Source of the DNA: Palsa-465 sp963800475
GTDB lineage: Bacteria; Actinomycetota; Thermoleophilia; Solirubrobacterales; Solirubrobacteraceae
Assembly (NCBI GenBank): GCA_963800475.1
Contig: CAWDAZ010000004.1
Span: 62,001-126,000, forward strand
Direction: 5' to 3'
DNA length: 64,000 nt
Shown here piece by piece: positions 42,568-50,308 of this stretch; position 1 is the first letter of the stretch, and each line of letters opens with the position of its first letter. The translations under genes and the position numbers were made by a program. The notes beneath the pieces are model-generated. The model was not told the origin of the DNA and made no database searches. It saw only the letters and a list, made by a program, of their open reading frames with translations.

Positions 42568-44346
42568 TTGAAACGAGTTCGTCGAGTGCTGCTGTTCGGC
42601 GTGCTGGCGGGAACGATGGCGGCGACCGCGGCGCCGGCCTGGGGTGCGGTCACGCCGGGCATCAGCCTGGATCAGAGCGCTGGGCACGCTGCCGGATCGA
42701 CGGCGAACCTGGGCCTCGATCTCAAGTTCACCAACTCGGGGACCGACTCCCCGCAGCATCTGACGATCGACCTCCCGCCGGGGCTGCTCGCAGACGCGTC
42801 GATCGACGGCGGCGCGTGCCTGACGACTGCGAATGTCTCCGGCAGCACCTGCCAGGTCGGCAGCGGAACCGTGACGGCGACGCCGGACCCGATTCCCGGG
42901 GTCCTCGACCTGCCGTCCTCGGTGTCCGTGCCCGTCGCGTTCTATCTCGTGCCGCCGCCTGCCGCCGGCGACCTCGCCGGCCTGGCGGTCGAGGGGCTCG
43001 GGCAGCAGCTCGGCTCGACCGGCGAGATCAAGATCCGGCCATCGGGCGATCCGGCCGGCGTCGGCGTGACGCTCAAGCTGGTCCTGCCCGACCAGCTTCC
43101 GCTCACCCTCCCGGTGCTCGGGACGATCAACGCGGCTCAAATTTCCTTAACCGAGATCAACAGCACCTTCGATCAGCTGCGCTATCCCACCACGTGCCCG
43201 GCGACGCCCGCCCAACTGACAGCTTCCGTCGACTCCTACGGCGATCCCACCGTTCATACGGCGAGCGCGCCGCTTTCGGTCACCGGCTGCGGATCGCTGC
43301 CATACGCGCCCGCGTTCAGCGTCACCGCCGCGCGCGACAGCGGAGACGCCCAGGTCGCCCTGACGACGCGGGTCACTCAGCCGGCCGGGGAGGCGCCGAG
43401 TGGGACGGTGTCGCTCGCGTTTCCCAACACCGTGCTCGTGCCGAACGTCGGCGCGCTCGCGGTCTCCTGCGCGAGTCCTTCCAGTGGCAGCTGCACGCCG
43501 GTTGGCTCGGTCAGCGCGACCTCCCCGCTGTACCCGACGCCGCTTTCCGGGACCGCCTACCTGACCGGCACCCTGGGCGACCTGTCGCTGGTGCTCGTGT
43601 TCCCGTCGCCATTCCCGCTCACATTGACCGGTTCGATCGACCTGACCAGGAACGCGTCCACCTTCACGGGCCTGCCTGACATCCCCCTCACGAACCTCGC
43701 CGTCACGCTGAACGGCGGGGCACACGGGTTGTTCCAGGCCACGTGCGCGCCGGCATCGGGGACCGGCACGGCAACGCTGACCGACCAGAACGGCGACCGT
43801 ACCGTCACCGCCCCGTCCGGCTTTACCGTGTCCGGATGCCCGGCCGGCGCCGGTGCCCCGAGCCCCGGCGCCCCCAACGGCGGCGGCTCCACGGGCGGGG
43901 GCGCCGGCTCCAGCGCTCCGGGGCAGGTCAGCACGCGACCGAGGCTCACCGGCGGTCGCTGGTCGGGGCTGGGTACGGGACGCCCGTCGCTCAGCTTCAC
44001 GCTGAGCGTCACGCCGCGAGCCCCAAAGCTCGCGAGCCTGACCGTCGAGCTGCCGGCCGGACTCGGCTTCACGCGCCACCGCGAGCACCGCAGGCTCGTG
44101 TTCACGGGCGTCAGGCTCATCGGCGCGCAGATCAAGTCGCTGTCGCTGTCCCACGGTCACCTGGTGATCACCCTGCGCCGACCCGCGTCCCGGGTGACCG
44201 TCAAGCTCGCCCCCAGCGCCCTTCACGAAAGCGCCGTCCTGAGGTCCAGGGCCTCGAAGCTCCACAGCCTGCGGCTGATCGTGATCGCCCAGAGCACGAG
44301 CGCAAAGCGAACGACGATCCGCACGCAACTGCCGACGCGCGTCTGA
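42568..44346 (+). CDS. Large secreted beta-rich protein of unknown function
   Basis: 592 residues. The start is TTG at 42568, supported by AAGGAGG 8 bp upstream and by the signal peptide it opens (MKRVRRVLLFGVLAGTMAAT, cleavage near APAWGA). Two beta-sandwich-like segments follow, each with 'TIDLPPGLLADASIDGG'/'SVTGCG' features and paired cysteines, then a Gly/Pro/Ser linker (about residues 430-455, GAPNGGGSTGGGAGSS) and a C-terminal domain with a basic end (LTVELPAGLGFTRHREHRRL). No sorting motif or catalytic signature is seen. Probably a cell-surface protein; no named family recognised. Confidence 0.75.
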   Translation: MKRVRRVLLFGVLAGTMAATAAPAWGAVTPGISLDQSAGHAAGSTANLGLDLKFTNSGTDSPQHLTIDLPPGLLADASIDGGACLTTANVSGSTCQVGSGTVTATPDPIPGVLDLPSSVSVPVAFYLVPPPAAGDLAGLAVEGLGQQLGSTGEIKIRPSGDPAGVGVTLKLVLPDQLPLTLPVLGTINAAQISLTEINSTFDQLRYPTTCPATPAQLTASVDSYGDPTVHTASAPLSVTGCGSLPYAPAFSVTAARDSGDAQVALTTRVTQPAGEAPSGTVSLAFPNTVLVPNVGALAVSCASPSSGSCTPVGSVSATSPLYPTPLSGTAYLTGTLGDLSLVLVFPSPFPLTLTGSIDLTRNASTFTGLPDIPLTNLAVTLNGGAHGLFQATCAPASGTGTATLTDQNGDRTVTAPSGFTVSGCPAGAGAPSPGAPNGGGSTGGGAGSSAPGQVSTRPRLTGGRWSGLGTGRPSLSFTLSVTPRAPKLASLTVELPAGLGFTRHREHRRLVFTGVRLIGAQIKSLSLSHGHLVITLRRPASRVTVKLAPSALHESAVLRSRASKLHSLRLIVIAQSTSAKRTTIRTQLPTRV

Positions 44347-44359
44347 GCAGGTTGACGCG

Positions 44360-45667
44360 CTACGAGGGCGCGCCTACCGGTGCTTTGCCCTCCACCGCCG
44401 CCAGCCGCTCCCGGTGTTCATCGATGGGCCGACCGTCAGCACCGACATAGCTGCTGGGAGCGGCTTCGAAGGCGTGCAAGCAGTGCGCCGAGCAGAAGTA
44501 GAAGGTCTCGCCACCGAATTCCTTCTTGACCGCTTTCGCGCGGTCGACCTTCATGCCGCAGACCGGGTCGGTGACGCCCCGCCGAGCCGTCAGCCAGAAC
44601 AGCATTGCGAAGACCGCCAGCCCGGCGAGGTTGAGAAACAGCTTGTAGTCGACGGTGATGGAGCTGAAGATGTCGGCCCGCGTCGGCCGGGGACCAGTCG
44701 GGATCAGACCCAGGGCGCTGAACACGACTTCGATCATGAGTGCGGCCGCGACCATCGTCACGTACATGAGAGCGGTGATGCGCAGGGCAAACTTCGCGCC
44801 GTAGTACTTGCGATAGATGGCGATGATGGTCAGGACGATGAGGTCGGCGAAGATGAACGCCATCACTCCTGCGAAGCTGATACCGCCGCTCCAGAGCACC
44901 GCGGCCAGGGGCACGTTGCCGACCGAGCAGACGAAGCTGAGGACGGCGATGACGGGGCCGATGAGCGCGCCCCAGATGGTCTGAACGATGTGCGGCGAGC
45001 CCTTGAGGAACAGGCTGTTGAAGACGTCGTTGCCGAGTTGGGCGATGAACCCGGCGAGCACGAAGCCGATCAGGATTTCCTTGTAGAGCATCTGCCAATC
45101 GCCGCGGAAGTTGTGCGCGACATCGGACCAGGCCGAGGCGCTGGTCAGCCGCTCGCGCCAGCTCATCCGGCTGCTCGCCGCCCGATGCTGATGGCCGGCG
45201 TCGGCCGTCTGGGCGTGCTCACGGGCCTCCTCCTCCAGCTGACGGGAGACGAACGCCCGTAGGAGCAGGGCCATCAGGACAATCATCACGATGCCGCCGA
45301 GGTACTCGGCGAGGGTGAACTGCCAGCCGATGAGCACCCACAACACGAGCCCGAGCTCCCACACCAGGTTGGTCGATGCGAACTGGAAGGCGAGCGCGGA
45401 GGCGGCCGAAGCCCCCTTCTCGAAGAGGCTCTTGGCGATCGCGACGGCGGCGTACGAGCAGGATGACGACGCGGCGCCGAGGCCGGTGGCGATAGCCACA
45501 GGGCGGGCGCCGCTGCCTGAGAGGGTGGTCTCGATGCGCGCGCGCGGCACCCACGCCTGGACGACCGCGGAGATGAGGAACCCGAAAACGAGCGCCCACC
45601 ACACCTCCCAGCCCATCAGGAAGGCGTCGCGCAGACCGTGCCAGATGACGTCCAGAACCGAGCTCAC
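44360..45667 (-). CDS. Permease (DUF318/ArsP-like) with C-terminal YHS metal-binding domain
   Basis: 435 residues from GTG 45667, preceded by GGTAGGGGG; an ATG at 45685 inside the CsoR operator is less likely. About nine membrane segments include the conserved GLGAASSSCSYAAVAIAKSL and SVGNVPLAAVLWSGGISFAG of the PF03773-type permease. A His/Glu-rich loop (EEEAREHAQTADAGHQH) splits the halves. The C-terminus (DPVCGMKVDRAKAV, then FYFCSAHCLHAFEA) is a YHS domain with Cys ligands. Divergent from csoR across a palindromic operator, so it is predicted to export or sequester copper or another soft metal. Confidence 0.85.
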   Translation of the reverse strand: MSSVLDVIWHGLRDAFLMGWEVWWALVFGFLISAVVQAWVPRARIETTLSGSGARPVAIATGLGAASSSCSYAAVAIAKSLFEKGASAASALAFQFASTNLVWELGLVLWVLIGWQFTLAEYLGGIVMIVLMALLLRAFVSRQLEEEAREHAQTADAGHQHRAASSRMSWRERLTSASAWSDVAHNFRGDWQMLYKEILIGFVLAGFIAQLGNDVFNSLFLKGSPHIVQTIWGALIGPVIAVLSFVCSVGNVPLAAVLWSGGISFAGVMAFIFADLIVLTIIAIYRKYYGAKFALRITALMYVTMVAAALMIEVVFSALGLIPTGPRPTRADIFSSITVDYKLFLNLAGLAVFAMLFWLTARRGVTDPVCGMKVDRAKAVKKEFGGETFYFCSAHCLHAFEAAPSSYVGADGRPIDEHRERLAAVEGKAPVGAPS

Positions 45668-45683
45668 CCCCCTACCGTACCAC

Positions 45684-45700
45684 ATACCCCCTAGGGGTAT
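45684..45700. promoter_or_regulatory. CsoR-type operator in the csoR/permease divergent promoter
   Basis: A perfect inverted repeat ATACCCC-CTA-GGGGTAT fits the CsoR family operator pattern (TACCCC...GGGGTA with a short centre). It lies between the divergent starts (GTG 45667 and ATG 45719) and just upstream of the csoR -10 candidate TATCCT (45705-45710), so bound repressor would block both promoters. Metal binding should release it. Confidence 0.85.
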
Positions 45701-45704
45701 CTGC

Positions 45705-45710
45705 TATCCT
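45705..45710 (+). promoter_or_regulatory. Putative -10 element of csoR
   Basis: TATCCT in GCTATCCT ends 8 bp before the csoR ATG at 45719, so the transcript would be nearly leaderless. The operator at 45684-45700 occupies the spacer/-35 side. Confidence 0.4.
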
Positions 45711-45718
45711 TCTCGCCG

Positions 45719-46015
45719 ATGAATCCCGACACCACTCCCGCCCGCGGGTACACCGCCACCAAGGACCAGCTGCTCACGCGCCTGCGCCGCATCGAAGGCC
45801 AGGTTCGCGGTATCCAAGGCATGGTCGAGGACGACCGGTACTGCATCGACGTCCTCACCCAGATAACCGCCATCCAAGCGGCGCTCGACAAGGTCGCGCT
45901 CGGCATGCTCGACGACCACGCCCAGCACTGCGTGATGGGCGCTGAGGGGGAGGACCGCAGCGCGAAGACCGAGGAACTGATGGCTGCGGTCGGGCGCCTC
46001 ATGCGCCGCGGATAA
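45719..46015 (+). CDS. csoR: CsoR-family metal-sensing transcriptional repressor
   Basis: 98 residues. LLTRLRRIEGQVRGIQGMVE is the conserved helix 1, and the sensor ligands Cys42 (DRYCIDVL), His67 and Cys71 (LDDHAQHCV) have the C-H-C spacing of copper(I)-sensing CsoR rather than the set of nickel or sulfide sensors. It is an all-helical tetramer that releases DNA when Cu(I) binds. It controls itself and the divergent permease through the shared operator. Confidence 0.9.
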   Translation: MNPDTTPARGYTATKDQLLTRLRRIEGQVRGIQGMVEDDRYCIDVLTQITAIQAALDKVALGMLDDHAQHCVMGAEGEDRSAKTEELMAAVGRLMRRG

Positions 46016-46032
46016 GCGGATCCCCCTGTTTC

Positions 46033-46062
46033 GCAAACCCTAGGGTCCCACCCTGGGGCGAA
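46033..46062. promoter_or_regulatory. 30-bp conserved motif, copy 1
   Basis: The motif consists of GCAAACCCTAGGGT (containing the perfect palindrome ACCCTAGGGT) followed by CCCACCCTGGGGCGAA, so ACCCTAGGG and ACCCTGGGG are direct repeats 13 bp apart. A second copy at 49886-49915 is identical at 26 of 30 positions. It lies 18 bp after csoR and 198 bp before the SpoIIM-like gene. Likely a transcription-factor operator or promoter element; the regulator is unknown, with the LuxR ATPase of the same island as candidate. Confidence 0.5.
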
Positions 46063-46259
46063 GCCGCCGCTGGGGTGGTCTACTTCCGGTAGGTAGACAG
46101 CACCTGTGGAGCATGAGGGCGTGCTCGGGGCCCAGGTGGTGAGGGCGATAGGGGCACAAGACCGAAGAGGCCGGCAGCGATGCCGGCCTCGGTCATTTAA
46201 CGTCGTCTAGCGGGCGCCGCCGGACTCAACCGATCGCGCGGGGTCGCCGATGACCCTGC
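46063..46259 (+). other. 197-bp gap with a terminator-like hairpin; possible small RNA
   Basis: No credible coding region is seen. The sequence starts directly after the 30-bp motif and contains a strong hairpin at 46160-46194. A transcript from a promoter at the motif to this hairpin would be about 110-130 nt. Nothing recognisable as a known RNA family was seen. Only one ATG-led frame, nine codons long, lies between them. Confidence 0.3.
46160..46194. terminator. Strong hairpin, terminator-like
   Basis: GAGGCCGGC (46167-46175) pairs perfectly with GCCGGCCTC (46182-46190) around AGCGAT, and outer GACC/GGTC pairs extend the stem across a 3-nt bulge. It is followed by ATTTAA rather than a full U-tract. 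It separates csoR and the 30-bp motif from the SpoIIM-like gene. Confidence 0.5.
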
Positions 46260-46967
46260 ATGGACGCTTCGCAGTATGCCCTCGTCCACGGCCTGCGAAG
46301 GACGCGGGGCGCGCTGGCCGAGTGGCGGCAGCAGCCCTGGCCGATTCTCCGCGCATGGCTGCTCGGAAGCCTCGCGGCGGCGACGCTGCTGTTGCTCGCG
46401 GTGTGGTTGATCGCACTCATTTCGATGCCGCGCCCGTACGGGAGGTTTCCGACCAACCCGCCGCTGTTCGTCGGGGATCGGCTCGAGGTGGCACGGATCT
46501 TCGGCCACAACCTGCTGGTGCTCGCGCTGCACGCGATGGCGTGTGTCGCCGGGTTCATCGCGGGTAGCTCGCTGCCGCTTCAGGCCCAGCAGCACACCGG
46601 CTTCGTGCGGGTGATCCACGAGCGCGGGCGCCCGTTCGCGATGGCGTTCGTGATCTGCGCCACCACGTTCTCGCTGAGCCTCCAGGCATACGTGCTCGGG
46701 ACAAGCGTGGCGTCGGTCGCAACCGCGCTGCCGGCCTCGCCGGGATTGCTGCTCGTGGGCCTGCTCCCGCACGCGCTGCCCGAGCTGGTCGCGCTGTTCC
46801 TGCCGCTCGCGGCATGGATCGTCGCGAGCCGGCGCGGCGAGTGGGACACGCTGCTCGCGGCGACGTTCGTGACGGTCGCGCTCGCGATCCCGGTCCTCGC
46901 CGTGACCGCGGTGTGGGAGGTGTACGTGGCGCCGCGGGTGCTCGCTCCACTGCTCGGATACGGCTAG
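46260..46967 (+). CDS. Integral membrane protein, SpoIIM (DUF95)-like
   Basis: 235 residues with five to six membrane segments, e.g. LRAWLLGSLAAATLLLLAVW, LLVLALHAMACVAGFIAG and LLPHALPELVALFLPLAAWI. The last resembles the 'PHG/A-x-x-E-L/P' segment of the stage II sporulation protein M family, which also occurs in non-sporulating actinobacteria. Function unknown. It is convergent with the LuxR regulator gene, with 17 bp between stops. Confidence 0.5.
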   Translation: MDASQYALVHGLRRTRGALAEWRQQPWPILRAWLLGSLAAATLLLLAVWLIALISMPRPYGRFPTNPPLFVGDRLEVARIFGHNLLVLALHAMACVAGFIAGSSLPLQAQQHTGFVRVIHERGRPFAMAFVICATTFSLSLQAYVLGTSVASVATALPASPGLLLVGLLPHALPELVALFLPLAAWIVASRRGEWDTLLAATFVTVALAIPVLAVTAVWEVYVAPRVLAPLLGYG

Positions 46968-46984
46968 CGAGCCCGGCGAGCCGC

Positions 46985-49873
46985 TTAGCCCGCGAGCGCG
47001 GCGGGCAGCTCGCCGCGACCGGTGACGTCGAGCTTGCGGTACGAGTTGCGGAGGTGATACTCGACCGTCTTGGGGGTCACGAACAGCGTCTGGGCGATCT
47101 CGCGGTTGCTCTGACCGGCGGCGGCGAGCTCGGCGATCCGTCGCTCGCTCGGGGTGAGCGACGCCGGGCCGCTCAGCAGCGCCTCGCGGCGCGGGCGGGC
47201 GCCCGTCGCGGACAGCTCGATGCGGGCCCGCTCGTGGAGCGCGAATGCGCCACCCTGACGCGCCAGGTCCACGGCCTGCTGAAGCGGCAGGCGCGCGTCG
47301 CTGCGCTGATTGGCGCGCCGGAGCGCGGCGCCGAGGTCGACGAGCGCGCGGATCGTCTCGAGCCGCGGAGGCCCGCTCGCGCTGAGCTCGACCGCCGCGT
47401 GCAGCAGCTCGATGCCCCGCGCTCCGCCCTCACACAGGCCCGCGATCCGCTGGGCGCCGAGACGCTCGTGAAGGACGCCGGATTGCTCGGCCCGCTCGAG
47501 CGCCTCGGCGGCATATCCGCGCGCGCGGTCGCGCTCACCAAGCGCGAGCAGCGCCTGGGCTGCCTCGCCGCGCCACGGCGCGTACCCGAACGACGTCACG
47601 GTCTGCTCGGCGAGCCGACCCGCGGCGAGCGCCGCCGCGAGCGCCTCGTCGAACCGGCGCTGACTCCGGCGCAGGCAAGCGAGTGCATAGAGGCCGGCCG
47701 CGTCCTCGAGGTCGTAGGGATCTGTGAGGGTCGTGTCCTCGGCGAGCGCCGCGTCGGCGCGGTCGAGCTCACCACCCTCGAGCAGGCACAGCGTGTAGTG
47801 CGCGGCGGCGGCCCGGACGAACTGGCGCCACCCGAACCGGCGGGCGTCGCGCGCGAGCTCGAGGTCGGCGATCGCGTCGGTGACCCGTCCCTGCCAGAGC
47901 TCGGGCAGGCCTCGGATGTAGCTCGCGGTCGCGAACGCCAGCGGCGAGTCGCGCCGACGGGCATCGTCGAGCGCTGCGGCGGCGATTTCGAGCGTGCGCT
48001 CGAGGTCGCCCGCGAGCGGGAACGCGGTGGTGAGCAGCGTCCACCCGATTCCGTCCGAGCCCTCCTGCTCGAGCAGCTTTCCGGAGTCCCATGCCAGCTC
48101 GGCCAGCTCGAGCACCGCGCCTGCCGGTTGGCCGGCGAACGCTGCCTGCGCGGCGGCCTGCGCCAGCAGCAGCCGCTGGCCCTGGGTGAGCGGGCCCTCC
48201 GGCGGGCGCGCCAGCAACTGGGCCGAGCGCTCGATCGAGCGCGCCCGCAACGACGGGACGAGCGCCGCGGTGGTGATGAACCCGGCTTGGAGGTGATCGT
48301 GGAGCTCGCTGACGTCATCGTCAACGGGGCTCGCGGCGAGCGCGGCGAGCCCGTCCTCGAACGCCGCCGCGGCCTGCTCGTGCTGTCCTCGCCGGTACAG
48401 GAGCTGACCCTTGACCAGCGCCAGCTCCCCCCGCCGGCGGGGATCGTCGCTCGCGGCGGCCGCGGTCGCCAGATGCCCGAGCGCGACCGGCAGTCCGATC
48501 ACCGCCTCGGCGGTGCCGAGCTCGGCGAGCACCTCGCCGCGCAGCGCGGCGGTGGGAGGCTCGGCAAGCGCGCGCTCCAGATACCGGACCGCCGACTCGG
48601 CCGCCGCTCGCGAGCGCGCCTCGCGGGCCGCCGCCCGGAGGCGCTCGACAACCCACGGATCGCCCTCCGCGCGGCCGCGCAGCAGATGGGCTGCGACGTG
48701 CTCTGCTCCGAAGCCCTCCGCATACAGCAGCCGTGCCGCGTCGAGGTGACGGCTGCCGCGCACCGACGCCGGGATGTCCTGCGATACCGCCTGCCTGATC
48801 AGCGGATGGACGAACCGCAGCGGTTCCCGCTCGAGCAGCACCTGGACCTTCGCGAGCGCATCGGATGCCGCGCTGGCCGCCGGAATCTCGATCCCCGACA
48901 GGGCCGCGGCGTGTCGCACCGGCACGTCGTCGCCGAGGATCGCGACGGCGGCCGCGAGCGCCGTGGCCTCGGGACCCAGCCGTCCGACCCGGACACGCAG
49001 CGACCGGGTCACGGTGTCCGGCGCCAACGTTCGGGCGAGCCGTACAAGCTGGCCGCTGTCGAGCTGGGTTTCCTCGGCCAGCGCCAGCAGCAGCTCGTGG
49101 AGATAGAACGGGTTGCCACCGGTGACCTCAGCGCACACCTCCGCGAGCTCCTGGTCCGCCCGGTCGCCGAGCCGCTCACCAACGAGCTTGAAGACCGCGT
49201 CGAGTCCCAGCGGCGTGAGCTCGGTGATCTCGAGCCTCGGGTGGACCGAGATCCGGTCGAGTGTCTGGGCGGGATCGTTGTCGGCCACGACCCGGCTGGT
49301 CAGCACCAGCGCGATCGGCAGCTCGTCGAGACGGTGGAGCAGGTACAGCACGAACTGGAGCGAGGCGGTGTCGGCCCAGTGCAGATCGTCGATCGCGACC
49401 ACCGCGCCGGTCGATTCGGTGGCGCTCGCAAGCACCGTGAACAGCCCGTGCGACACGGCGAGATCCTCTCCCGCGTCGGGCTCCGCGGCCGCCTCACCGA
49501 GTCCCTCGAGCGTGCGGACATGGCTGGGCGCCTCCGCCAGTAACTCCGCGCGCCGCGTGCTCGGAATCTCGCTGGACAGGGAGCGCAGCAGCTGCCCCGC
49601 GACGCCGAACGCGAGGTTCTGCTCGAGCTCCGAGCCGGCCGCCCGAAGCACCAGCAGGTCGCGACGCCGCGCTTCGTCCAGCGTGGCCTCGTGCAAGCGA
49701 GTCTTGCCCATCCCGGGATGCGCGGAGATCAGCAGCGCGCGCCCGGCGCCCGCGCGCGCGTCGTCGAGCACGCCGGCGATCGTCGCCAGCGCGTCGTCTC
49801 GCTCGAGCAGTCCATTCCCGCCGCGCTCGGCGCGGCCTCGTCTGTCTGCCTCCCGCAACGGCATTGCGAGCAA
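46985..49873 (-). CDS. LuxR-family ATPase transcriptional regulator (LAL/MalT-like)
   Basis: 962 residues (TTG 49873; ATG 49864 three codons in is an alternative). Residues 51-58 AHPGMGKT are the Walker A, VVAIDDLHWAD the Walker B, followed by a STAND-type ATPase and a long helical TPR-like region. The C-terminal ~55 residues (LTPSERRIAELAAAGQSNRE, IAQTLFVTPKTVEYHLRNSY) are a LuxR helix-turn-helix. Large ATP-binding LuxR regulators usually activate nearby genes in response to a ligand. The 30-bp motif lies 13 bp upstream of its start, suggesting autoregulation. Confidence 0.92.
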   Translation of the reverse strand: MLAMPLREADRRGRAERGGNGLLERDDALATIAGVLDDARAGAGRALLISAHPGMGKTRLHEATLDEARRRDLLVLRAAGSELEQNLAFGVAGQLLRSLSSEIPSTRRAELLAEAPSHVRTLEGLGEAAAEPDAGEDLAVSHGLFTVLASATESTGAVVAIDDLHWADTASLQFVLYLLHRLDELPIALVLTSRVVADNDPAQTLDRISVHPRLEITELTPLGLDAVFKLVGERLGDRADQELAEVCAEVTGGNPFYLHELLLALAEETQLDSGQLVRLARTLAPDTVTRSLRVRVGRLGPEATALAAAVAILGDDVPVRHAAALSGIEIPAASAASDALAKVQVLLEREPLRFVHPLIRQAVSQDIPASVRGSRHLDAARLLYAEGFGAEHVAAHLLRGRAEGDPWVVERLRAAAREARSRAAAESAVRYLERALAEPPTAALRGEVLAELGTAEAVIGLPVALGHLATAAAASDDPRRRGELALVKGQLLYRRGQHEQAAAAFEDGLAALAASPVDDDVSELHDHLQAGFITTAALVPSLRARSIERSAQLLARPPEGPLTQGQRLLLAQAAAQAAFAGQPAGAVLELAELAWDSGKLLEQEGSDGIGWTLLTTAFPLAGDLERTLEIAAAALDDARRRDSPLAFATASYIRGLPELWQGRVTDAIADLELARDARRFGWRQFVRAAAAHYTLCLLEGGELDRADAALAEDTTLTDPYDLEDAAGLYALACLRRSQRRFDEALAAALAAGRLAEQTVTSFGYAPWRGEAAQALLALGERDRARGYAAEALERAEQSGVLHERLGAQRIAGLCEGGARGIELLHAAVELSASGPPRLETIRALVDLGAALRRANQRSDARLPLQQAVDLARQGGAFALHERARIELSATGARPRREALLSGPASLTPSERRIAELAAAGQSNREIAQTLFVTPKTVEYHLRNSYRKLDVTGRGELPAALAG

Positions 49874-49885
49874 GATACCCCCGCT

Positions 49886-49915
49886 GCAAACCCTAGGGTG
49901 TCAGCCTGGTGCGAA
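49886..49915. promoter_or_regulatory. 30-bp conserved motif, copy 2
   Basis: GCAAACCCTAGGGT then GTCAGCCTGGTGCGAA. The left 14 bases match copy 1 exactly; the four differences are all in the right half. It sits between the LuxR start (49873, minus strand) and the small plus-strand ORF at 49946, so it could serve either gene. Confidence 0.5.
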
Positions 49916-49945
49916 AACGGTCCTCCGTCGTGATCATGGACCGCC

Positions 49946-50191
49946 ATGACCGGGCGTTCGGCACAACTGAACCTCGTGATCGAGATCGAGTCGGATCCGA
50001 TCCAGGGGTCAGTTGCGACGGACGTCACCGAGCCGCAACTGTTCAGCGGCTGGATGGAACTGGTAGCCGCAATCGAGGCTGTCAGGCTGGGGGTGAGCCG
50101 GGCGTCGGGGCGGACGCCCGGTGCGGAGCTTGGCGGCGCGCGAGGGGGCACTCGTCGCCGCCGCCAAGCCCCGGGGGCAATCCTGGGGTGA
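49946..50191 (+). CDS. Small protein, possibly conserved in actinobacteria
   Basis: 81 residues. The first half (LNLVIEIESDPIQGSVATDV, then FSGWMELVAAIEAVRLG) looks like a compact beta-hairpin plus helix and resembles small actinobacterial proteins with a 'F-x-GW-x-EL-x-x-A-I/L-E' signature. That comparison is from memory and unverified. The second half is Gly/Arg-rich and probably disordered. It begins 30 bp after the 30-bp motif and ends 14 bp before a 12-bp perfect inverted repeat. Function unknown. Confidence 0.5.
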   Translation: MTGRSAQLNLVIEIESDPIQGSVATDVTEPQLFSGWMELVAAIEAVRLGVSRASGRTPGAELGGARGGTRRRRQAPGAILG

Positions 50192-50205
50192 AGCTCGGAG
50201 ACTCT

Positions 50206-50237
50206 CCGGTGTGACGCAGGGGCACGCGTCACACCGG
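50206..50237. terminator. Perfect 12-bp inverted repeat between the small ORF and adk
   Basis: CCGGTGTGACGC and GCGTCACACCGG flank the 8-nt loop AGGGGCAC. The position after the small ORF suggests a terminator, but there is no U-tract (GGGGGCTCC follows), so it could equally be an operator upstream of adk. Confidence 0.5.
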
Positions 50238-50296
50238 GGGCTCCGGGCGACTCCAGAAGCGCGGAAATTCCCGCCGCACGGGCGGCTTCCTCCCGC

Positions 50297-50302
50297 TACA
50301 GT
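50297..50302 (+). promoter_or_regulatory. Putative -10 element for adk, leaderless spacing
   Basis: TACAGT in GCTACAGT ends 6 bp before the adk GTG at 50309. With no room for a ribosome site, a leaderless mRNA is expected. A promoter here fits the separation of adk from secY. Confidence 0.45.
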
Positions 50303-50308
50303 GACGTC

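Noticed and set aside
46814..49543. 909-codon plus-strand frame opposite the LuxR gene.
   Set aside because: Antisense shadow; the minus frame has Walker and LuxR motifs from end to end.
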